Shown piece by piece: positions 55,501 to 64,000 of a stretch of 64,000 bases of DNA (its first letter is position 1; each line of letters begins with the position of its first letter). Location of the stretch: NCBI GenBank assembly GCA_965229525.1, contig OZ245886.1:744001-808000 (forward strand), given 5' to 3'. This DNA comes from HXMU1420-13 sp965229525 (GTDB lineage Bacteria; Bacteroidota; Rhodothermia; Balneolales; Balneolaceae). The translations under genes were made by a program, and so were the position numbers. The notes under the pieces are model-generated. The model did not search any database. It was not told the origin of the DNA and saw nothing but the letters and a program-made list of their open reading frames with translations.

Positions 55501-56388
55501 AGAGAGTGTACATACGAAGTAGAGAACAACACATTATTCAAAGGCTCTGCATTAGTTGAAAATGGCGAGTTTTCATTAACCTTCATTTTACCCAAGGATA
55601 TTAGCTTCAATCCTAATCAAGCTAGAATTGTTCTCTTTGCTAATAGTGATGCTGGCACTGCAGGTGGGTCATTCACAAACGTAGTATTTAATGGAATTAA
55701 CGAAAATGCGGTGAATGATGGCAAAGGCCCCGAACTTAATATTTTCTTAAACGATGAATCTTTTTTTAATGGTGATTTAACCACCGATCAACCAAAGTTA
55801 ATTGTAGAACTGGCCGACAGTTCTGGAATTAATGCAACAGGAACAGGAGTAGGACATGAAATAACCGCTACTATCGATACAAATCCAACTCGTACCGTAG
55901 TTCTCAACGAGTTCTATGAAAGTGCGATAAATGATTTCTCTACGGGGCGTATCGAGTACCCTCTGGAAGAAATTCCGGAAGGTAATTATTCGCTAAAAGT
56001 TCGAGCCTGGGATGTTCACAACAATCCCTCTGAAGAAACAATTTTCTTTGAAGTCGCTGAATCAGAAGATTTGGTAGTTGATGAAGTTTACAATTATCCA
56101 AATCCAATGAATAATTCAACAGCTTTTACGTTCGAACATAACCAACAAGGAAATGCGCTTGATGTTGACATAAGGATTTACACCCTTTCAGGACGTCCGG
56201 TGCAGCACCTTCAAGAGTATATCACAAATACATCTAGTTCTTATGCCAGTATTCCATGGAATGGCCGTGACAGGGATAATGATCGCCTGGGTAACGGTAC
56301 TTATATTTATGTGCTTCGGGTTGCAGCAGATACCCCCGAAGGAAGAAAATCAACCGAAAAAATCGAAAAGCTCGTTATAATCAGATAA
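52510..56388 (+). CDS. porU: Type IX secretion sortase PorU (C25 gingipain-like)
   Basis: A 1292-aa exported protein. The central C25 peptidase domain spans about residues 530-900, with the catalytic pair H778 (MNYSGHGNTDVLADEELF) and C812 (FVTATCQFGRYDD). The end (VYNYPNPMNNSTAFTF through SGRPVQ, then ENKLVII-like strand) resembles a T9SS C-terminal domain. PorU cleaves the C-terminal domain from secreted cargo and attaches it to the surface. It is followed by porV at 63 bp, then by a CTD-bearing cargo gene, an order seen in other T9SS loci. Confidence 0.93.
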   Translation: MRRRYFYFLLLLLICNPITTLGQEFAYIESSATHDVYLLSNPDLKIAPYFELLIPTEFSNSIEILEQEVQDLPIQISEDQKNGLALTASNRIVEQKNEGLFRGKNVSNIIIHVARPFDDYVSITKRLRIKVPKLRQTDPSRTERQFKATDSPLATGEWFKIPIPREGIYELSASYLERLGLELSSINPQRIQLWGTTGWMLPELNSDDKPELVQIPIIVEGEDDGVFNDSDRVIFFGNSPHRVIRNANAFTHEIHPYSNQTYVFLTVASTSGERLTTTNLSGSASTTISSFTDFRWKEQELNKAEDRQRSGRFWLGQRIPATAQNLPISILRDTIPGIIPNQSITISGRVYSRALRTTSYNISLNSEPVAQLNISRVSGGYLSYNGDAANGRIFSNTVTPSIENDILEAELIMSNGDDGATGFVDYLRLEFERELIAERGILTFHPPANSTPSDLANFQLSGFDSPPLIFDITNPVTPIQYPVSSSGSGFSFKAAQDQNRRYLAQSGFFTPPAGELIPNQNLKGLNSYPDYIIVTNDVFKPYADELAQYRLADNLSPLVITQAEILNEFSGGVTDPTAIRNFLKFLWDRAIADGETLPKYLLLFGDTTYDTKGIVENSFTNHILTYQSPNSLSRIGSYASDDYFGFMDDNEGDFTAGSRIDIGIGRIPAQTRREARTALDKIYIYENPENTGDWQNLFTFAGDDDFPDESLNRDLHVWNADGTADRMNVIDAGIRLKKIYLFDYPEEITGSGRQLPAASADFINSINNGTLVMNYSGHGNTDVLADEELFTIDHIPSLTNSDKLSIFVTATCQFGRYDDINAQSGAELLYFAENGGAVASFTTTRIVYTSSNPEGGQNFALNIALSQQMLTRDEDGRPSTLGDIYLRTKNTNAGSSSNSRRFILLGDPALRIGLPSQPAEITQINDVSFTETDSVLTIKALDEVTIQGRVNNYDGSLNTSYNGVISLNLLDAKRTVSLPLDLPWIEDRGCFLYRGTARECTYEVENNTLFKGSALVENGEFSLTFILPKDISFNPNQARIVLFANSDAGTAGGSFTNVVFNGINENAVNDGKGPELNIFLNDESFFNGDLTTDQPKLIVELADSSGINATGTGVGHEITATIDTNPTRTVVLNEFYESAINDFSTGRIEYPLEEIPEGNYSLKVRAWDVHNNPSEETIFFEVAESEDLVVDEVYNYPNPMNNSTAFTFEHNQQGNALDVDIRIYTLSGRPVQHLQEYITNTSSSYASIPWNGRDRDNDRLGNGTYIYVLRVAADTPEGRKSTEKIEKLVIIR

Positions 56389-56420
56389 TCATCTAGAACA
56401 TATAATTCGTTTATATACGT

Positions 56421-56428
56421 TATATTTG
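56421..56428 (+). promoter_or_regulatory. -7 box upstream of porV
   Basis: TATATTTG is an exact TAnnTTTG match, 23 bp upstream of the porV ATG, in the porU-porV gap. It may give porV extra transcription independent of porU. Confidence 0.4.
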
Positions 56429-56451
56429 ATGTCTAAATCTATTTGTCATCT

Positions 56452-57600
56452 ATGAAAAAAAATATCTTGTTGGCACTGGTCTTTGCATTCAGTGTTTTTC
56501 CTGTAGTAAGCAAGGCTCAAATCGCAATCACAGCAGTACCATTTCTGCAAATTGAACCCGACTCCCGTGGTGCTGCCATGGGTAATACCGGGGTTGCTCT
56601 AGCGGATAATGCAGCTGCTATGTTTTGGAACCCGGCCGGACTGGCTTTCCAGCGCGATAATCAAATTAGCTTAACCCACTCTAACTGGTTGAAGAATTTC
56701 AACGTAAGTGATCTATTCTATGATTATGTAGTAGGTAAAGTGTATGTAGATGGGATTGGCACTATAGGTGGTCATCTTACCTTTTTAAATTTGGGTGAAC
56801 AAGCCGTTACAACAGAAGACAGCCCGGATGTGATCTCTAAATTCAATAGCCTTGAATTTGCGTTAGGTCTGTCTTATGGTTTTGAAGTAAATCAAAATCT
56901 GGCACTTGGAACGAGTCTTCGATTCATATACTCAAGTTTAGCTAGTGGAACGTCTGTTGGTGAGCAAAAAGTTAATCCCGGTAGTAGTGTAGCTGTAGAT
57001 TTGTCGGCGCTATATCGAACTAATCATTTTTTGATTGGCAGCAATCGTGCAAGATTTAGCACCGGGTTTAATCTTTCTAATATCGGTCCAGGGATGCAAT
57101 ACACCGATAATGCACAGAAGGATCCACTTCCGACCCTTTTGAGATTTGGTGTTGCTTTTAGCTATGAATTAGATCCAGAAGGCTTTAACAAAATCAATAT
57201 TGCTACTGATGTATCCAAAATTATGGCACGCACGAAAGACAAAATTACCACTAACAGCGATGGCTCGTTAGACACCATGCGTGTTGCATCAGGTCCACTT
57301 GAAGCTTTGATTGACTCCTGGGATTCATGGACACACTTTAATGGGCAAACCAATGTAGATGTAAATCTACTGCAACAACTAATGATTGGGTCTGGTCTAG
57401 AATACTGGTACGATAATACATTTGCACTACGCGGTGGTTTCTACTACGAAGATCCAAACAATGGCGATCGTAAGTACATCACGTTTGGTGCAGGACTAAG
57501 ATATAATGCTATCGGCGTAGATTTTAGCTATATAAAAACCCTTGAATCCGATCATCCACTGGCGAACACCCTCAGGTTTAGTCTGCTCGTCGATTTTTAA
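56452..57600 (+). CDS. porV: Type IX secretion outer-membrane protein PorV
   Basis: A 382-aa outer-membrane protein with a signal peptide (ILLALVFAFSVFPVVSKA). The start of the mature part FLQIEPDSRGAAMGNTGVALADNAAAMFWNPAGLAF, read as two blocks, is the diagnostic PorV pattern, and the end ANTLRFSLLVDF is a barrel C-terminus. PorV shuttles cargo from the translocon to PorU. I chose the ATG at 56452; a TTG at 56443 is in frame. The M6-family cargo gene starts 5 bp after the stop. Confidence 0.95.
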   Translation: MKKNILLALVFAFSVFPVVSKAQIAITAVPFLQIEPDSRGAAMGNTGVALADNAAAMFWNPAGLAFQRDNQISLTHSNWLKNFNVSDLFYDYVVGKVYVDGIGTIGGHLTFLNLGEQAVTTEDSPDVISKFNSLEFALGLSYGFEVNQNLALGTSLRFIYSSLASGTSVGEQKVNPGSSVAVDLSALYRTNHFLIGSNRARFSTGFNLSNIGPGMQYTDNAQKDPLPTLLRFGVAFSYELDPEGFNKINIATDVSKIMARTKDKITTNSDGSLDTMRVASGPLEALIDSWDSWTHFNGQTNVDVNLLQQLMIGSGLEYWYDNTFALRGGFYYEDPNNGDRKYITFGAGLRYNAIGVDFSYIKTLESDHPLANTLRFSLLVDF

Positions 57601-57605
57601 CGAAT

Positions 57606-60600
57606 ATGAAATATCCCCCAAAAAAGAGCATGTTTTTAGCGAGCATGCTCTTTCTATTTCTAATTCAACCAATTCAAGGTCAAGATATTCAGCTTAAAAG
57701 AACGCACTCTATTTCTTTAAATAGTGATATTCGCCGATCATCTCCGGCTATAGGTACATTGAACCTGGTTGCTGTGATGGTAGAATTTCAGGCTGATACC
57801 AATCGCCTAACATCAGGAACGGGAATTTTTGGAGCTGATGGATTTGATGGTCTTCCTTATCTAACCAGAGAAGAACGAACTTTTATTGACCCACTACCTC
57901 ATAATCGTCCTTATTTTGAGGCACATTTAGAATTCGCCAAAAACTATTTTCTCAAATCCTCTGATGATCAATTAACGATTAATTATCAGGTTCTTCCACA
58001 GGTTTACCAGCTTGATAAACCCATGGAAGAATACTCACCTATTGGTGAAACCTTTACATTAGAAAAAATTGCGGAACTAATGCGCGATGTCTGGGCAGAA
58101 GTTGAAACCCAAGGTGGTTTTGATGCCACAGGCCTTGATCCCGATAATACAGCTTTTGTTATTTTTCATGCAGGAATTGGTCGTGATGTTGAACTAACTG
58201 GTACAAGTTTAGACATCACCCCTTTCGACCTTCCTTCCATAACTCTTGATCAGGAAAATCTTGCAAATTTATTGGATAATCCTTCTTTTGATGGATTTTC
58301 AATCAATAACGGCACTTTTCGAGTTAACAACTCAATGCTGATACCTAGAACTCAATCACGTCGTGGGACTGACATTAGTGATAATGAAATTGTTTTCCCG
58401 CTTTCTATAAACGGCCTACTTTGTGCTTCCATCGGGAGTTATTTGGGATTGCCTGATTTGTTTAATACCGAAAATGGTCAACCGGCGATTGGGCGTTTTG
58501 GTTTGATGGATGGGGCTGGGTTTTTCGCATATAATGGGTTGCTCCCACCTGAACCATCAGCGTGGGAAAAAGTTTTTTTAGGCTGGGAAGTACCCTTTAT
58601 TGTTCCATTTGACACCGTTGATGCCATTCAATTACCCGCTGCGTCACTGAATCAACCAAATAGCATTGCTAAAATTGAATTATCTTCAACTGAATATTTT
58701 CTGATTGAAAATCGTCATCGAGATCCTGCATTGTTTGGGCCAACTGCTGCTCAGGTTGTTTTATCTACCTATCGTAATTTTGAAGTGCGAGAGTTAGCCT
58801 ATTCAAACTTTGATGAAGATTTCATCTTTCAAGCCGCTGGTTTTGATTCCCTTTTAATCCCCGGTACTTTGGTTGACGTAAGTAATTTTGATTGGAGTTT
58901 ACCCGGGGGAATTGATGTTGGTGAAGATGGTGACCTCGGTACTGAAGACGATCGCCATTTAAATGGTGGGATTCTGATCTGGCATATCGATGAGGGCGTT
59001 CTATCTCAACAACTAGATAGGGATCGAGTAAACGCCAATGAAAACCGTCGTGGGGTTGATTTAGAAGAAGGTGATGGTGCGCAAGATATCGGGAAAAGTG
59101 CAGGTCTTCTCGATAACTCCCCAACTTTTGGTTTCGCCTTCGATTTTTGGTGGGCTGGAAATGATTTTCGAGTTATTACCAGAAATTCTGAAATTGATTT
59201 AAATCCAAATAACGAATTCGGCCCCGAAACCTTCCCAAACAATAACTCGAATTCCGGTGCCCGCTCTGGGTTTGAATTATATGATTTTTCGGAAAACCTA
59301 CCGGTTGCAAGTTTTAGAATTCGGGAGTCTTCAAACTCTGAAATTGTACCAATTATTACAGAATCTATTGAACCAAGATTCGACTTAGGTGCAAATTATA
59401 TATTGAATCAATATTCAAACCTGTTTCCACTTTCACTAGATATCTTTCAACAGAATCAGGACAAGTTTTTACTTATTCCGGGGTGGGTAAATACTCTCGC
59501 TTTCAAAATTGATAACCTATCCAATATTCAGACATTCCCATTGCTATCAAATGGATATCAGCTACAGCCTTTTGTTAATGATGAAATCTTACTTGCTACT
59601 AATCCAGATATCCCAAGTAAGAAAGCGAGGTTAACATCATACATTTGGGATGAAAATAACTCAAGCTTCCATATAAACTGGCAGGATACGGTTGAGTTTG
59701 AAAATGAAGAGAGATATTCATTCGTTAGTTCACAAAATGGATCAATAATTGATGTTGACTTCACTAACTTTTCATTCAATAGCTCAAATGGAAATGAACT
59801 TCAGAATACATCTGGCTTTGAGTTCCAATCGGAAATCATCAACAATAAGTTCGTTGGAATTATTGGAAATACGGTTGAATTCGTTGGTGAAAATGTCTCT
59901 AACTATTTAACCACATTTGAGAATCGATTTTTCGCAGGTACTATACAGACAAATACTGGTAATCATTATTATTTATTTGAAGACGGTAGATTCTCCATTG
60001 TTGATCCATCAAAAGAAGAGCCAATCCAAATCATTTTCGAAGAAGAAAATGCCGAATGGCCCGCCATCATAGATGAGGGTCACGTTTATCGAATAAATAA
60101 ATCTGAGAATACTATCGAAGGTTATAATTTCAATGGTGCTCGACTGGCAAACACTCCAATTTTAGCCCCCGACAATTTTCAATTTATCGGAACGCCTATC
60201 ATTTCTGATATAACTGGGGATAATCGCCAGGATATTTTAGTTGTTGGTCAGGATGAGTATTCCGTAAACATATTTGCCTATGAAACAGATGGGAATCCAA
60301 TCGAGGGCTTCCCGTTGTATGTGGGTGGTGCAAATGGTAGACTAACAAATCCAATTCATCCAATAATGGATGAGAATGTGTTATATGCTATAAGTCATCG
60401 AGGTGACTTAAGGGCATGGCAATTTTCTAATCATACCTCTTCCAAATGGCCGGGTTTATATGGGGAGAATCCTTACAATAAAGTTTCTGCGTATATCGAA
60501 TTCTCGGATGCTTCTGGATCAGAGTTCTCTGTATTAAATAAGAATGAAACCTACAACTGGCCAAATCCTGCAAACGAAGAAACAAATATCCGATTTGAGT

Positions 60601-60809
60601 TAGAAGCTGCAGGAACTTTGGATATTACCATAATCGATTTAACTGGAAGAGTAGTTTATGAAAATGAAATTCAATCCTTTGGTGGTAGCCCAGAAGAAAT
60701 AACCATCAACACTCGCGATTGGGGTTCTGGCGCCTATTTTGCCAGAGTTGAAGCAGAAGTAAATGGACAAAGGTCATCCAAAATTATCAAAATTGCGGTG
60801 GCTCATTAA
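57606..60809 (+). CDS. M6-family protease-like T9SS cargo protein lacking the zinc motif
   Basis: A 1067-aa exported protein (signal ending LIQPIQGQ). The M6 fold is recognised by FVIFHAGIGRDVE near 178, GLPDLFNTENGQPAIGRFGLMDGAG near 281 and PSAWEKVFLGWEVP near 318. The HExxH that should precede GLPDLF is A274-S-I-G-S278, so neither zinc-binding histidine nor the catalytic Glu is present. Residues about 980-1067 form a T9SS sorting domain (YNWPNPANEETNI, DLTGRVVYENEI, GSGAYFARVE, KIIKIAV). It is probably a secreted non-catalytic homologue, and the middle region is beta-rich. Confidence 0.85.
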   Translation: MKYPPKKSMFLASMLFLFLIQPIQGQDIQLKRTHSISLNSDIRRSSPAIGTLNLVAVMVEFQADTNRLTSGTGIFGADGFDGLPYLTREERTFIDPLPHNRPYFEAHLEFAKNYFLKSSDDQLTINYQVLPQVYQLDKPMEEYSPIGETFTLEKIAELMRDVWAEVETQGGFDATGLDPDNTAFVIFHAGIGRDVELTGTSLDITPFDLPSITLDQENLANLLDNPSFDGFSINNGTFRVNNSMLIPRTQSRRGTDISDNEIVFPLSINGLLCASIGSYLGLPDLFNTENGQPAIGRFGLMDGAGFFAYNGLLPPEPSAWEKVFLGWEVPFIVPFDTVDAIQLPAASLNQPNSIAKIELSSTEYFLIENRHRDPALFGPTAAQVVLSTYRNFEVRELAYSNFDEDFIFQAAGFDSLLIPGTLVDVSNFDWSLPGGIDVGEDGDLGTEDDRHLNGGILIWHIDEGVLSQQLDRDRVNANENRRGVDLEEGDGAQDIGKSAGLLDNSPTFGFAFDFWWAGNDFRVITRNSEIDLNPNNEFGPETFPNNNSNSGARSGFELYDFSENLPVASFRIRESSNSEIVPIITESIEPRFDLGANYILNQYSNLFPLSLDIFQQNQDKFLLIPGWVNTLAFKIDNLSNIQTFPLLSNGYQLQPFVNDEILLATNPDIPSKKARLTSYIWDENNSSFHINWQDTVEFENEERYSFVSSQNGSIIDVDFTNFSFNSSNGNELQNTSGFEFQSEIINNKFVGIIGNTVEFVGENVSNYLTTFENRFFAGTIQTNTGNHYYLFEDGRFSIVDPSKEEPIQIIFEEENAEWPAIIDEGHVYRINKSENTIEGYNFNGARLANTPILAPDNFQFIGTPIISDITGDNRQDILVVGQDEYSVNIFAYETDGNPIEGFPLYVGGANGRLTNPIHPIMDENVLYAISHRGDLRAWQFSNHTSSKWPGLYGENPYNKVSAYIEFSDASGSEFSVLNKNETYNWPNPANEETNIRFELEAAGTLDITIIDLTGRVVYENEIQSFGGSPEEITINTRDWGSGAYFARVEAEVNGQRSSKIIKIAVAH

Positions 60810-63800
60810 TGAATGTTAGAGTCACATATCTCTTTTTGCTTCTTTCATTATTAACAATTGGAGAATCATCTGCGCAAACGAATCCGGCTTACTACGATTA
60901 CAGCTATAATCATATTGATTGGTATACTGTGGAAAGTGATCACTTTATGGTGCATTTTCAGAAAGGAAATTCACGTTCCGCACAGGTAGTTTCGAGAATC
61001 GCAGAAGAAATTTATGGACCGATCACAGAGCTTTATCAGCATGAGCCGGATGGAAAAGTAAATATTGTTTTAAAGGATCGTGAAGATTACTCGAACGGTG
61101 CTGCCTATTTCTTCGATAATAAAATAGATATTTGGGTTCCTTCACTTGATACTCCTCTTCGTGGCACTCATAATTGGATGCGCAATGTAATCACACATGA
61201 GTTTGTACACATCGTTCAAATCCAGGCTGCCATGAAAAGAAAGCGGTCCACTCCCGTTCTTTATTTGCAATGGCTTTCCTATGAAAAAGTCCGGCGACCC
61301 GATGTTTTATACGGTTTCCCCAATGGTATTGTATCCCTTCCTTTTGCTTCTGTGAATGTCCCAGCATGGTTGGCTGAGGGCACTGCTCAATATCAAACCA
61401 AAGACATTAAATACGATCGGTGGGACTCTCATCGGGATATGATCCTAAGAACCAGAATTCTATCAGATACTTATTTCTCACTCAAAGAAATGGGCACGTT
61501 CAGCTCAAAAACCAGTATTGAACGAGAAACCGTATACAACCAGGGTTTCGGATTTGTAATCTATATAGCCGATCGTTTTGGAGATGAAGTTCTCCGTAAA
61601 ATTTCAAATGCTTTAGGTGAATCGAAGGTTTACACGGTTGAAGAAGCTATTGAGCTTGCTACTGAAATTCCCGGAAATGAAGTATTTGAAGATTGGATTG
61701 AAGAGCGCCGTGCTTTTTATGAATCAACAATGAACGGACTTGTACTTTCAGGATCGGAGTACATTGAACCTTCTGGATTCTTCAATTTTTATCCGAAAGT
61801 TTCCTACGATGGATCGACAATAGCTTATTTATCAAATAAAGGAAGAGATCATTCACTTGCTTCACTTTACCTAATAACTGAGGACGATTCGGTAGAAATT
61901 GCTGTTATTGACGAACATCATATTCATGATCACGATGGCCATGCACATGCATTAAGCACAAAACCCGCTATTCCTTTTATTGCTACTTCCTATTCCTTCT
62001 CTCCAGATGGTAATCAAATTATTTACTCGGTAAACAAGAAGAATGAGTTTGGCGAGGATTATCGTGATTTATTCATTTACGACATATCAACTTCGAAAAG
62101 TGAACGAATAACTGAATCGGCAAGAATGCAATCCCCGGCCTGGAGTAATGATGGAAAAATTGTGGCCATTCAATATGAATCAGGAACACAAAATCTTGTG
62201 GTATTTCATCCTGATAGTTTAAACCAAATAGAGACAATCACCTCATTCTCTGATGCTGAGACCATTTTTACACCAGTCTGGCATCCCAATGGAGCTGACG
62301 TCTATTTTTCATACGCCGATTTTGGTCATCGAAGTATTAAGAAAGTAAATATCGAAACTAAACAGATTAGTGATGTTCTAGGTGATATGAATGTTGACTA
62401 TCGTGATCCATTCATCACTGAGGATGGAGAATATCTGCTTTACTCGGCCAATCATGATGGAAGATTCAACATCTACCAGAGAGATTTACAATCCGGAGCT
62501 ACCAAAATTTTGACATCTGTACTTGGCGGAGCATTTATGCCTCATTTATCCGGCTCTACGCTGTACTTCTCCGAGTATGAAAAAGATGGGTATAAACTTA
62601 AAAAGCGTGCTATTATCAATTCAGAGTTACCCGGATTCATCGAGCCAAAACGACCGGGTCTTATATCAAACGCAGAGTATACATTAAACGATTTTGACGA
62701 TAAGGATCTCGACCCATTTGGTGAATACGCCAAAAGTATTGCTGATACTGGCAGCTTCGAGTTTGAGATATCAAGCTTTAATGGTATTGAAGAACTTGAA
62801 TACCGAGAGTATGAAGATACGTTCCTCGATTATTCCTTTTTCCCAGTTCTTAGATTTGATAATTATACCAAACTAAATGGCAGCAATGGTGCTTTATTGC
62901 GAAGTGGCGATGTAGGGTTATTAGGCGAGAACTTACTTCGTGATATGAAACCGGGAGTATATTTTGCTAATCGTGATGCAATCGATAAACTTTCTGTGTT
63001 TGGTGGTATTATGCTGGGTCTCACCTCAAAACCAGCTGATGATATCGGACATTTCTTCTCACCAAACCGACTGTTCCGACTAGATCGGGACATCTTTTTT
63101 ATGGCCGAATATCGTGGACTTCCATTTATCAAGAAAAGTTGGTCTCCTACTGTTTCTGTGGAAATTTTCAACCTTCATCGAAATGTAAAAGACGGACTTA
63201 CCATTGAAGAATTTCCATGTACATCTTGCACCCCGGATACAACCGGTGTAGATATTGGCTATGAAGTTTGGGAAGCGAATCTATTTTTACGATCAAAATT
63301 GAGTAGAAGAAGTTTACTAGAATTGGGAATTGGATATTCGCCATATCAGGTTCAAACAGATAACTTCTTCTCTCGTGAGTTGGAAACCTTGATTAGCGGA
63401 TCATCTTCTGAGTATTACAAAGCTACGACTCTCTCAGCAGCATATACCTTCAATTATTACACCTATACTGTTGACGCAGATATTGCTCCCATTGGTTTAA
63501 AAGGCTATCTGCGATATCAATATCAACCTGCTCAACTTTTAGAAGAATACGAGATAAAAGACGGTTCTCTGATTCCAATCTTTAAGAAAACTCGAAATCA
63601 GTCTACCGAATTACATGTTCGCTATGGATTTAAGACTGTTGGTGATCAGGCATTTCAGGCAAGAGTTCGTGGATTCACCTATTTCAATGATCCAAAAGAT
63701 TCGTTTTACACCGATTATGTTGGGGGATTTTTAGGGATGCGCAGTTATCCGTTTTTTGCAATTGCGGGTAACCAGACAGCTTTCACTAGCCTCAGCTGGT

Positions 63801-64000
63801 TTATGCCAATTTTCAAAAATGTGAATACTCAAGTCGGTCCGTATATGTTCGACAAAATGTATGCGCGATTTTTCTTCGAAACAGGAAATGGCTGGTTCCT
63901 CGGCAACAGTTCTGACTCTGAAACAGCACAACGATTAAGTACCGGCAATAATTTAAAAAGTGGAATAGGAGCAGAATTGAGGTTGGCTTCAAGTGGCTAT
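60809..64000 (+). CDS. Exported metallopeptidase / beta-propeller / outer-membrane barrel protein (truncated by window end)
   Basis: The frame opens at ATG 60809, overlapping the previous stop (TAATG), and is still open at the window edge (1064 codons). A signal peptide (YLFLLLSLLTIGESSA) is followed by a gluzincin (peptidase MA-like) domain with HEFVH at residues 130-134 and the third ligand E190 in WLAEGTAQYQ. Residues about 320-600 carry TolB-like propeller strands (YSFSPDGNQIIYSVN, SPAWSNDGKIVA, DGEYLLYSANHDGRFNIY). A histidine-rich loop (HHIHDHDGHAHA) lies near 370. The last part is barrel-like. Substrate is unknown. It follows the M6-like gene in the porU operon. Confidence 0.83.
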   Translation, partial: MNVRVTYLFLLLSLLTIGESSAQTNPAYYDYSYNHIDWYTVESDHFMVHFQKGNSRSAQVVSRIAEEIYGPITELYQHEPDGKVNIVLKDREDYSNGAAYFFDNKIDIWVPSLDTPLRGTHNWMRNVITHEFVHIVQIQAAMKRKRSTPVLYLQWLSYEKVRRPDVLYGFPNGIVSLPFASVNVPAWLAEGTAQYQTKDIKYDRWDSHRDMILRTRILSDTYFSLKEMGTFSSKTSIERETVYNQGFGFVIYIADRFGDEVLRKISNALGESKVYTVEEAIELATEIPGNEVFEDWIEERRAFYESTMNGLVLSGSEYIEPSGFFNFYPKVSYDGSTIAYLSNKGRDHSLASLYLITEDDSVEIAVIDEHHIHDHDGHAHALSTKPAIPFIATSYSFSPDGNQIIYSVNKKNEFGEDYRDLFIYDISTSKSERITESARMQSPAWSNDGKIVAIQYESGTQNLVVFHPDSLNQIETITSFSDAETIFTPVWHPNGADVYFSYADFGHRSIKKVNIETKQISDVLGDMNVDYRDPFITEDGEYLLYSANHDGRFNIYQRDLQSGATKILTSVLGGAFMPHLSGSTLYFSEYEKDGYKLKKRAIINSELPGFIEPKRPGLISNAEYTLNDFDDKDLDPFGEYAKSIADTGSFEFEISSFNGIEELEYREYEDTFLDYSFFPVLRFDNYTKLNGSNGALLRSGDVGLLGENLLRDMKPGVYFANRDAIDKLSVFGGIMLGLTSKPADDIGHFFSPNRLFRLDRDIFFMAEYRGLPFIKKSWSPTVSVEIFNLHRNVKDGLTIEEFPCTSCTPDTTGVDIGYEVWEANLFLRSKLSRRSLLELGIGYSPYQVQTDNFFSRELETLISGSSSEYYKATTLSAAYTFNYYTYTVDADIAPIGLKGYLRYQYQPAQLLEEYEIKDGSLIPIFKKTRNQSTELHVRYGFKTVGDQAFQARVRGFTYFNDPKDSFYTDYVGGFLGMRSYPFFAIAGNQTAFTSLSWFMPIFKNVNTQVGPYMFDKMYARFFFETGNGWFLGNSSDSETAQRLSTGNNLKSGIGAELRLASSGY

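Noticed and set aside
1..64000. CRISPR array, tRNA, rRNA or transposon
   Set aside because: I saw no regular direct-repeat array, cloverleaf-like sequence, rRNA segment or transposase-like reading frame. A dedicated tool could still find a small RNA that I missed.

Overview
The window looks like chromosome of an AT-rich, marine-type member of the Balneolota/Rhodothermota, close to Bacteroidota. The reasons are type IX secretion genes (porD, porU, porV and cargo carrying the C-terminal sorting domain), TAnnTTTG-type -7 promoter boxes, many lipoproteins and beta-barrels, weak Shine-Dalgarno sequences, and aerobic fatty-acid oxidation genes. I assigned the phylum from gene content only. I saw no rRNA, tRNA, CRISPR array, insertion sequence or prophage.

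Positions 1-25.7 kb hold a surface-polysaccharide locus. Reading leftward on the minus strand are a winged-helix regulator behind a perfect 10-bp inverted repeat, then the CDP-3,6-dideoxyhexose genes rfbF, rfbG and rfbH, a 3,5-epimerase and a 4-ketoreductase. These are followed by three sulfotransferases, a Wzx-type flippase, two glycosyltransferases and a putative alpha/alpha-toroid protein, and the run meets a convergent alginate-lyase-family lipoprotein. A stand-alone SLBB protein, a phosphoesterase and a chain-length/tyrosine-kinase protein (Wzc type) lie to the right. Next comes a sulfate module (SLC13 permease, cysQ, cysD, fused cysNC) that makes PAPS, with no reductive cysH or cysIJ. 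Together these genes predict export of a sulfated, dideoxyhexose-containing polysaccharide. Between the kinase and cysNC, an MBOAT acyltransferase and its SGNH partner are broken by two frameshifts and a nonsense codon, so O-acylation of the polymer appears to have been lost.

Positions 25.7-29.5 kb encode envelope proteins: a helix-hairpin-helix/beta-barrel protein, a PorV-like barrel protein and PorD. Positions 29.7-38.1 kb hold etfBA-fixCX, two acyl-CoA dehydrogenases (one a glutaryl-CoA dehydrogenase), a vapBC toxin-antitoxin pair and two haem proteins. A shared 11-bp motif lies upstream of etfB, the first acyl-CoA dehydrogenase and, in a weaker form, the thiolase at 51.1 kb.

Positions 38.1-52.3 kb hold general genes: hydrolases, a HEAT-cyclophilin lipoprotein, lexA, rplU-rpmA, a fumarylacetoacetase-family enzyme, an M23 peptidase, ridA, two TPR lipoproteins, a Cys/Met-metabolism PLP enzyme and a thiolase. 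Positions 52.5-64.0 kb form a type IX secretion operon: porU, porV, an M6-family protein whose zinc motif is gone, and a metallopeptidase/beta-propeller/beta-barrel protein cut by the window end.
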